DNA of 64,000 nucleotides from Liolophura sinensis (taxonomy: Eukaryota > Mollusca > Polyplacophora > Chitonida > Chitonidae): the NCBI RefSeq assembly GCF_032854445.1, contig NC_088300.1:4526001-4590000 (forward strand). Direction: 5' to 3'. The stretch's first letter is position 1; every line of letters starts with the position of its first letter. The translations under genes and the position numbers were made by a program. Positions 57,001 through 64,000 of the stretch are shown here, one piece after another. Under the pieces are notes generated by a model. The model was not told the origin of the DNA and did not search any database. It saw only the letters and a list, made by a program, of their open reading frames with translations.

Positions 57001-60000
57001 AATCAGTGCACAGAGGAGTCGAAACATAATGGAAGAGTGAGCCCTTTTAAAAACACTGCCCGCAGGTCAGTGACACTTTCTGTCTGGATGGATCAGCAAC
57101 CGAGTAGCTGAATGACGGATTACATGTGAAAGAACTAATATTTGATTCATGATACAAGTACGTTTTCTACTCCTTGCAGTGCTCACGCAGGTCACTCTCA
57201 AGTGGGAGGGTTACATATTATGGTAAAGTAGATCAGCTCATATATAGTAGTTAGTACTCACCCATCTTGGTACCAGACTATGGTAGGTTTAGGGGCTCCT
57301 CTGACATCACATGGTATGGTGACATCATCCCCTGACCGCACAACTACCATGTTCTTACCCAGGGGTAATATCTCTGGGGCAGAGGCTGAAATATCAACAT
57401 CCAAACCATGGACAATAAATGAAAAGTTGGCAAACCATCACCAAAGATGGAGGATCAACCTCAAATAATTAACAGAAGCAACATTTCACAAATGGTACCA
57501 GCCTTCAAAGTAGGAGCAAATAAAATGTAAAATGTGTATGTAAAACATACACATTTCTCTACATCTATTATAGAGTCGAAGCTTCAAAATTCACCAAATG
57601 GTACAATGAATCTTATAGAAGTTTGGTACAAAATTCAGAAGTTCAACAACAAAAAAACTATTTGATATATTACACTGAAGTGAAGGAGGTTGACATCACG
57701 GGTCAGATTTAGGGGTGGAAAAATTGGGAAGAAAACAACCACTCAATAAGTCATAATCACAATTTCTCTTCTCCACATGTATGCTGCAAAAAGAGCGTGC
57801 TTTTTTACCTGGGCAGGAGTTAAAGTTTTCATCTCCAGCCACAGTCCTTCCATCAGGACAACAGCCAAACTCGGCAGCTGCACACTCAGGGCTGTCTGGG
57901 TTGACTGGTGCTCGGGGGCTGAAGGTGATTCTACGATGGGGACCATGGGTTACATACACGGCTGGCCCTACAGTCACCAGACGATCTGCAAGATAAAAAA
58001 CTCAATGGGTTACATACACGGCTGGCCCTACAGTCACCAGACGATCCGCAAGATAAAAAACTTAATGGGTTACATACACGGCTGGCCCTACAGTCACCAG
58101 ACGATCTGCAAGATAAAAAACTCACTGGGTTACATACACGGCTGGCCCTACAGTCACCAGACGATCTGCAAGATAAAAAAACTCAATGGGTTACATACAC
58201 GGCTGGCCCTACAGTCACCAGACGATCTGCAAGATAAAAAAACTCAATGGGTTACATACACGGCTGGCCCTACAGTCACCAGACGATCTGCAAGATAAAA
58301 AACTCAATGGGTTACATACGCGGCTGGCCCTACAGTCACCAGACGATCTGCAAGATAAAAAACTCAATGGGTTACACACACAGCTGGCCCTACAGTCACC
58401 AGACGATCTGCAAGCAGACAAAGCACGGTGAGCTTGGCCATGCTGGCTGAGCCATCGACCGTGACCACTATGACCAAATGATACCTCATGTGTATCCTAC
58501 CACCTTAATTCTGTAACCTTTTCACCTATGAAAGAGCAACTTTCAGTGCAATTTATGCACACTTTTAATACGATTTTGGAAACAAAACTATATTGGTTAA
58601 TTGGTCAATTTTAGGACTTCACAAAAAGTACAGTTTTATCAGTCCACACAAAATAATGCCATCAGAATATACTTTAGTAAACTTCACCAGAAAGAGTTTG
58701 GATGTTGTAGTTTACTTCCTTGCTTCAGTCAGTAAAGTCCAGCAAGAGCAGAGTGTTAAACAAGCAGTCCCCAAAACAATGATGTAGTGTCAACATGGCT
58801 GTCCAGCGCAAAAGACTTTGGAAATTGATCTACCATTGAGGAGTTTTGTACCCATGGGCATTTACTAGACAATGTGTGACCAGACAACACGAGACAACGA
58901 ACAGCTAAAACACGTGGGTATACAGATATAAATTTTTTATTGATGCTAGCATCAAACCAAGGGGGACAGCACTGTAGGTTGGTAACATACGGCTTCAGGG
59001 AGAAGGAAGAAGCTAGGGCTTAGTCTCTATTGATAATAATCTATGGGTAAGCCTGCTAGAGCTACTTGCAAACATACAAACCGTTTGAAGAATTACAGTA
59101 AGAATTTTCAAAGACTTTCCCTGATCAATTTTTTCCTATCATTTGCCCCCCAGTCGACTACTTAAAACATTGTAACTGACAACTGCGAGGTAAACACACA
59201 AATCCCATGCTTGAAAAACCCATCTTTAACATTTACTTTAATAAACTCTAAAACCCTAAATGTAATTTTTTTACATGAAGTGATCTTACCATATGAACAT
59301 TTTCCTACATAAATAATCTATAACCCATTTTTGCATCACACCAGGGTGAATGGGTTACCTCAACAGTTTGGTCAGTGATCATACCTTGTCCATCCTGTCT
59401 CCTGGGATCACAACGAAGCTGACAATCCTCCTCTGTCTCAAATCTGTTGCCATTGCCCTCACAGCCTCCATACCTAAACCTGTCACACCTCTGGTTGTCA
59501 CTGTCATAGTACCACCTGATCACAATGTCATCCCTACATGGACCAGCCTCAGGGGGCAGCGAACAAATGTCTTCTGCTGGAAAAGAATTTTTACCTTTTA
59601 TTATCTTTATTATGAATGTTTACAGTTATGCTATTAAGACTTACAATGGCATTACTGTTGCCTGCTAGTGATTCATTTAGCCTAAAGTCCAGTTTTCTTT
59701 GATGATAAACAATAACAAAAAACTGATCTGTGTACAACCTTGTAGTCCTAGACACGTTTGAACGTGTTCCAAGAGGGACAAAATATAAAAAATTTTACCC
59801 CGTTGAAAGTTGTGATCATGTAACTTTTGGCACAAATTTAGTTCCCAGATCACTGATACTGTAAATATACCTACTTAAAGTACAACACAAATGCCGCAGA
59901 AATATGCATTGCCTGTATTGCAAAGTGTTTACTCAAATAGTACTAGTTGCTAAACCACAATATTTATAATATATGTGCAGATATAGCAAAGTGTATGTGC

Positions 60001-61235
60001 CTATACGGTACAATCCATAGACTGCAAAAGGGAATTCCTATATCCAGCACTATGATACCAGGTAATACATTCTTTGTGACATAAAATATGCAGGCATGGT
60101 TCCAAGAATAGTTTAATTGTTGTATTACTTTGTTGAAGATAGGGCAAACAGAGTTACAGTTACATTACAGAGCTTTGCTTAAATATCAGTTTTGATATAC
60201 AAGTGACAGCGTTTGATGGCTTAATGAAGCCTTTTCCATGTTACATGGAATAATGTCACAAATTATAAAATGTCAAATACTAAATTTCAACAGACCTGAC
60301 AACAGTATCTACCAACATTACAATATCTGACCAATAAAATTGCAATTCATTGATCTCTTTGAACAAATTCAGCAAATTGTTCTAACAGTTGATTCTAATA
60401 AATTACACGGCAGTGAGGCAAGCACTGCATATTTTGTGTAATGTATTTTTTTAAATGTGGCTGGGTTGAAAAGTGAATAGGTCAATGGGGCCACCCATCC
60501 CCCTGCCCTGCTACCATCTGTCATCTGTCCTGGTAAATAACAGGGTTTGCACAGGTGACAAGAAAATAAATCCAGGACCTTCCAGGCCCTAGAAGACTAA
60601 ATTCAAGTATCACGTGGACATGACATAAATCCCATCCATAACATATTGGCATAAATCCCATCCATAACAATGTGTGTGAATGGCATTGTCGTTTTGAAAG
60701 ACCAACTATCATGCTGGCAACTCTAAACTAAGTTGGTGTACAATAACTCAGCAGTTGTTCAATTCCCGCCATTTTATTGTTATACTTACAGACTTAACTG
60801 CACAAAAATTGTTTATTATTATATTCAGAAGACTAACAAGATTTACTTGTTAAATCTCTGCACCTGATGCAACTCTATTACTTTAAAGTAGGAAGACACA
60901 AACTATGACAAATGCAATTTAGCTGCTTAAAGACAAGTGGACTGATGAGGCTTTCACGCTGATTGTGTCTGACACAGTGTGTACTGTACCTGGGTGAACC
61001 TCTTGTGGCACTTCATGTCTGTGGTCAGGCCTGTTATCACGCCTATTCTGAGGTCTGCGGTCTCTCTGTGAACACTGGTGTTCACAATCCTCCTCTGTCT
61101 CAAATCTGTTGCCATTGCCCTCACAGCCTCCATACCTAAACCTGTCACACCTCTGGTTGTCACTGTCATAGTACCACTTGATCACAATGTCATCCCTACA
61201 CGGACCAGCCTCAGGGGGCAGCAAACAAACATCAT
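54029..61235 (-). CDS. PAPLN: papilin-like secreted matrix protein, C-terminal part
   Basis: Papilin is a secreted extracellular-matrix glycoprotein related to ADAMTS-like proteins. Exons seen are 60990-61235 (Kunitz 1), 59385-59576 (Kunitz 2), 57809-57985 (papilin-type Cys segment, FGCCPDGRTVAGD), 57262-57385 plus 56057-56214 (Ig 1 split by an intron: IPCDVRG, DTGEYTCTADNG), 55543-55818 (Ig 2: LHCLASGNP, AGTYTCVARGG), 54363-54641 (Ig 3: LTCEVSGYP, AGLYQCKISNG) and 54029-54165 (PLAC, stop at 54029-54031). Each Kunitz domain has six Cys, and Arg follows the second (GPCR), a trypsin-type P1 residue. Domain exons are phase 1-1, typical of shuffled extracellular modules. The order Kunitz, Ig x3, PLAC matches papilin. 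The thrombospondin repeats and spacer expected upstream are not in the window, so the gene is cut at its 5' side. Kunitz 2 has a CAGCAG (NAGNAG) acceptor at 59573-59579. Confidence 0.92.
56505..56700. repeat. 41-bp minisatellite in a papilin intron
   Basis: About five copies of gcaaggctacaaaacagttt followed by gcctgtaggaaacacatgact. On the gene's strand each reads gtgtttcctacag|GC, which looks like a 3' splice site, although no exon is needed here. Confidence 0.88.
57945..58425 (-). repeat. 60-61-bp minisatellite duplicating a papilin splice acceptor
   Basis: Eight units. On the minus strand each carries gttttttatcttgcag|ATCGTCTGGTGACTG plus about 26 further exon bases (exon positions about 1-41). 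Possible acceptor positions are 57985 (used), 58045, 58105, 58165, 58226, 58287, 58347 and 58407. The 58407 copy has a different upstream tract (gtctgcttgcag) and may be the ancestral acceptor. In the exon frame every upstream unit ends in TGA or TAA after ACC-CAT/CAG. Confidence 0.9.
58525..58690 (+). repeat. dispersed repeat, family C, second copy
   Basis: tatgaaagagcaactttcag and aataatgccatcagaatata align with 51690-51870. It lies in a papilin intron. Confidence 0.65.
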
Positions 61236-61649
61236 CTAAAAAGAACACATCAACAACACATTTATACCATTTTAATTAAGTTTATAGGATTTCTACAGAC
61301 AAGAAGCGACAACAGGTACCACTGTTGGTGATAGACAGAGCTACATGTTAAGCCAGAGGAAACCAGTGCCCCTTGTCACACTTCAGAAACATCCACAATG
61401 GACACACATGTATATCTCTATTCACCATAGAATACAAAACCAACCGGGCACAATGGGAAAGTCTTTCTTATGGATATAATACTTCTTGGTTTATTAACAT
61501 GACGTTTACATGTAGTAACTAACATTGTTATCAAGTGAATAACATCAAAACTTTAAGAGCTTAAATATAGCAATTAGAGAAACAAATGTCAACAGGTAGA
61601 ACAAAGGATAGATGTCATTAAGCAGTAATTTGGTATTAAGGGATTAACA

Positions 61650-61924
61650 AGTTTAGGCTCGGAGGGGTTCAGTGTTGTGACCATGTTCCAGTTGATGTGG
61701 CAAGGATTTTCTTGGATGTGGTCACTTATGGCGAATTTGTATTCAGATTTTTCTGCGGATTTCGAGGTTTCTCGGGTTTCAAGTGGTCTTTCAGTTTCTC
61801 CGATGTAGGATGCGCTCCAAGTGCATTTTATTTGGTATACAACTCCTTTGGGTGGTTGGCGCTTGATGGTTTCTCTCTTTCCTGTAGCTTGGAGGTGGGA
61901 TTTCAGCGTGGTCTGGCTTCTAAA
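61650..61924 (-). repeat. inverted arm of the Penelope-like element (endonuclease fragment)
   Basis: About 180 bp (61745-61924) is the near-perfect reverse complement of 63826-64000. Further left, the minus strand reads into the C-terminal end of the GIY-YIG frame. A plus-strand frame crossing from this arm into the RT is chimeric. Confidence 0.85.
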
Positions 61925-62600
61925 GACAAATCCATAGTCATAGCACCAGCCAACAAAGGGAAAGCCAACGCCATACTAGAAAAATCAAGTTTCAACACAC
62001 TGGTCTACAATCTACTGGGAGACGAGTCCACGTTCCAAACCCTGAAGAAAAACTGCCACCAACAAATATGACCGCCAGCACAGATTCCTCCTTAACCAAC
62101 TCAAGGCCAATGTGGACATCACACTCGAAACCCAACTCAAGTTAACTGTACAAACATCCCCCCCCCCAAAGTGCAGCTGTCAAAATCCACTAGTACCCAG
62201 TAAAGGCCAGACTTCTGATATGCTTCCATCCAAACTTGTAAGCTATGCTGCTGTCGACTTATTTACTCATGTTCACACTAGCCAAGCCCTGGATGTGATA
62301 AAAGACAAAATAACAAACTCCCCACCCATTACCTCCCTCTCCTCAGAGAGCATGACACGCCTATTAGACTGCTGCTTATCCTCTACATACTTCACATGGG
62401 GGCCACAATCTATGAGCAGATCCATGGTCTACCTATGGGATCCCCACTGTTACCAATAGTCTCCGAGATCTAACTGACTGAAGTAGAGAACAAAGCTCTC
62501 TCTACATCACCTACCCAGCCTATCTGTTGGATGCGGAAAGTGGACAACACCTTTGTCGCTCTTCACCACAACGATGACCCGACAGTATTCCTACACCTGA
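61925..62600 (+). pseudogene. Penelope-like reverse transcriptase remnant
   Basis: The start shows DKSIVIAPANKGKANAI, matching the N-terminal motif of Penelope RTs. Next come a palm segment with VSYAAVDLFTHVHTSQALDV (about 62240-62300) and, in another frame, QIHGLPMGSP (about 62415-62445), followed by KVDNTFVALH (about 62540-62570) at the place of the catalytic YVDD box. Frameshifts near 62070 and 62400 and several stops break it. The second catalytic Asp is Asn. It is not functional. Confidence 0.78.
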
Positions 62601-62604
62601 ATTA

Positions 62605-63612
62605 GCAACACCAGTATATCCACTACAAACCACAGTCTACCCAATACCAACCCACTCTGACCAGTACATCCACTACAAACCACAGTCTACCCCATACCAA
62701 CCCACTCTGACCAGTACATCCACTACAAACCACAGTCTACCCAATACCAACCCACTCTGACCAGTACATCCATTACAAACCACAGTCTACCCCATACCAA
62801 CCCACTCTGACCAATACATCCACTACAAACAACAGTCTACTCCATACTAACCCACTCTGACCAGTACATCCACTACAAACCACAGTCTACCCCATACCAA
62901 CCCACTCTGACCAGTACATCCACTACAAACCACAGTCTACCCCATACCAACCCACTCTGACCAGTACATCCACTACAAACCACAGTCTACCCCATACCAG
63001 CCCACTCTGACCAGTACATCCACTACAAACCACAGTCTACCCCATACCAACCCACTCTGACCAGTACATCCACTACAAACCAGTCTACCCCATACCAACC
63101 CACTCTGACCAGTACATCCACTACAAACCACAGTCTACCCCATACCAGCCCACTCTGACCAGTACATCCACTACAAACCACAGTCTACCCCATACCAACC
63201 CACTCTGACCAATACATCCACTACAAACCACAGTCTACCCCATACTAATCCACTCTGACCAGTACATCCACCACAAATCACAGTTTACCCATACCAACCC
63301 ACTCTGACCAGTACATCCACTACAAACCAGTCTACCCCATACCAACCCACTCTGACCAGTACATCAACTACAAACCACAGTCTACCCCATACCAGCCCAC
63401 TCCAACCAGTACATTCACTACAAACCACAGTGTACCCCATACCAACCCACTAAAGCCAGTACATCCACTACAAATCACAGTCTACCCATACCAGCCCACT
63501 CTGACCAGTACATCCACTACAAACCACAGTCTATTGCAAACCAACCCAAACTGACCAGTACATCCACTACAAATCACAGTCTATCGCAAACCAACCCAAA
63601 CTGACCAGTACA
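62605..63612 (+). repeat. 50-bp satellite array, about 20 copies, inside the Penelope-like element
   Basis: The unit is ccagtacatccactacaaac followed by cacagtctaccccataccaacccactctga. One frame of the unit reads HSDQYIHYKPQSTPYQP, which resembles the conserved THTDQYL-type motif between RT and endonuclease in Penelope-like proteins. The array thus seems to be an in-place expansion of coding sequence. Confidence 0.88.
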
Positions 63613-63990
63613 TACTGCATACTGTCTTCACCCATCTGAATGGATACCCAGCAGACAAAGTCAACAAAACAATCCGAAATGTTAAGAAACCTCTACCCAA
63701 CCACCAAATGAGAGTCTGAGATGAAGGCCCTTATATCTGAATCAATCTTCCATACATCGGCCCCACTGGTCACAAAATTGCCCACCTACTGAAACAATCC
63801 ACAGGAATAGAAATCCCCTTTAGAAGCCAGACCACGCTGAAATCCCACCTCCAAGCTACAGGAAAGAGAGAAACCACCAAGCGACAACCACCCAAAGGAG
63901 TTGTACACCAAATAAAATGCACTTGGAGCGCATCCTACATCGGAGAAACTGAAAGACCACTTGAAACCTGAGAAACCTGAAATCCACACA
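63613..63990 (+). pseudogene. GIY-YIG endonuclease remnant of the Penelope-like element
   Basis: Plus-strand coding with HLNGYPADKVN (about 63638-63670), LPYIGPTGHKIAHLL (about 63750-63792), and the GIY-YIG signature as GVVHQIKC ... YIGETERPL (about 63898-63962). The first signature Tyr is His. Stops near 63720, 63735 and 63968 break the frame. The enzyme would nick target DNA for retrotransposition. Confidence 0.78.
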
Positions 63991-64000
63991 AAAATCTGAT

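Larger units (their letters stand above)
61650..64000 (+). mobile_element. decayed Penelope-like element, right end cut by the window
   Basis: Reverse-transcriptase remnants (plus strand) are followed by a satellite and then a GIY-YIG endonuclease remnant, the domain order of Penelope-like retroelements. A second, inverted endonuclease fragment stands at the left end (61650-61924), so the element is bounded by inverted copies, an arrangement known for Penelope elements. It lies upstream of the first visible papilin exon, probably in an intron of that gene. Confidence 0.82.

Noticed and set aside
57777-58298. 173-codon plus-strand repeat frame
   Set aside because: Antisense of the papilin Cys exon and its acceptor minisatellite.
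61697-62071. 124-codon plus-strand frame as one protein
   Set aside because: It reads antisense through the inverted endonuclease arm and then into the RT, so it is a chimera.
22057-63612. Tandem arrays as CRISPR loci
   Set aside because: The units are contiguous without unique spacers, and the genes around them are eukaryotic with introns.

Overview
The window is animal nuclear DNA. Its genes are split into many short exons by GT-AG introns, and the intergenic DNA is full of minisatellites and decayed mobile elements. The dispersed repeat families (copies near 14.0, 19.3, 21.8, 39.8, 41.9 and 50.6 kb) and the gene content suggest a lophotrochozoan invertebrate, mollusc- or brachiopod-like; this is an inference, as no species marker is present.

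Layout. 1-3.8 kb: no recognised gene, a short interstitial TTAGGG tract and a 1-kb minisatellite. 3838-13899: a decayed Polinton/Maverick DNA element with terminal inverted repeats, AG...CT ends and a perfect 6-bp target duplication. It holds broken integrase, capsid, adenain-type protease and protein-primed DNA polymerase B genes, plus an unexpected C2H2 zinc-finger remnant. 14-17.4 kb: AT-rich, no recognised gene. 17457-18806: an intronless divergent rhodopsin-type GPCR on the minus strand with a 13-residue tandem repeat in its C-tail. 20238-35040: a CCDC61-like centriole/basal-body gene (minus, at least 15 exons), one intron of which carries a 48-bp minisatellite of about 34 copies. 36450-48349: a complete 17-exon TADA2B-like gene (plus), head to head with CCDC61. 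49-53.8 kb: intergenic. 54029-61235: the 3' end of a papilin-like extracellular matrix gene (minus): two Kunitz domains, a papilin-type cysteine segment, three Ig domains and a PLAC domain. 61650-64000: a decayed Penelope-like retroelement with an inverted GIY-YIG arm and an internal 50-bp satellite.

The host genes are unrelated in function: TADA2B is a chromatin (SAGA-type) adaptor, CCDC61 a centriolar/ciliary protein, papilin a secreted matrix protein and the GPCR a receptor. Their closeness is positional, except that CCDC61 and TADA2B share a 1.4-kb divergent upstream region.

The most unusual pattern is that two unrelated genes (CCDC61 exon 5 and the papilin cysteine exon) each have a minisatellite whose unit spans the intron/exon junction. 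Each array therefore presents 6-8 consecutive 3' splice sites, and every decoy copy carries an in-frame stop. Other points are the exactly bounded Polinton with a cryptic zinc-finger gene, and a satellite inside the Penelope-like element that appears to have grown from its own coding sequence.
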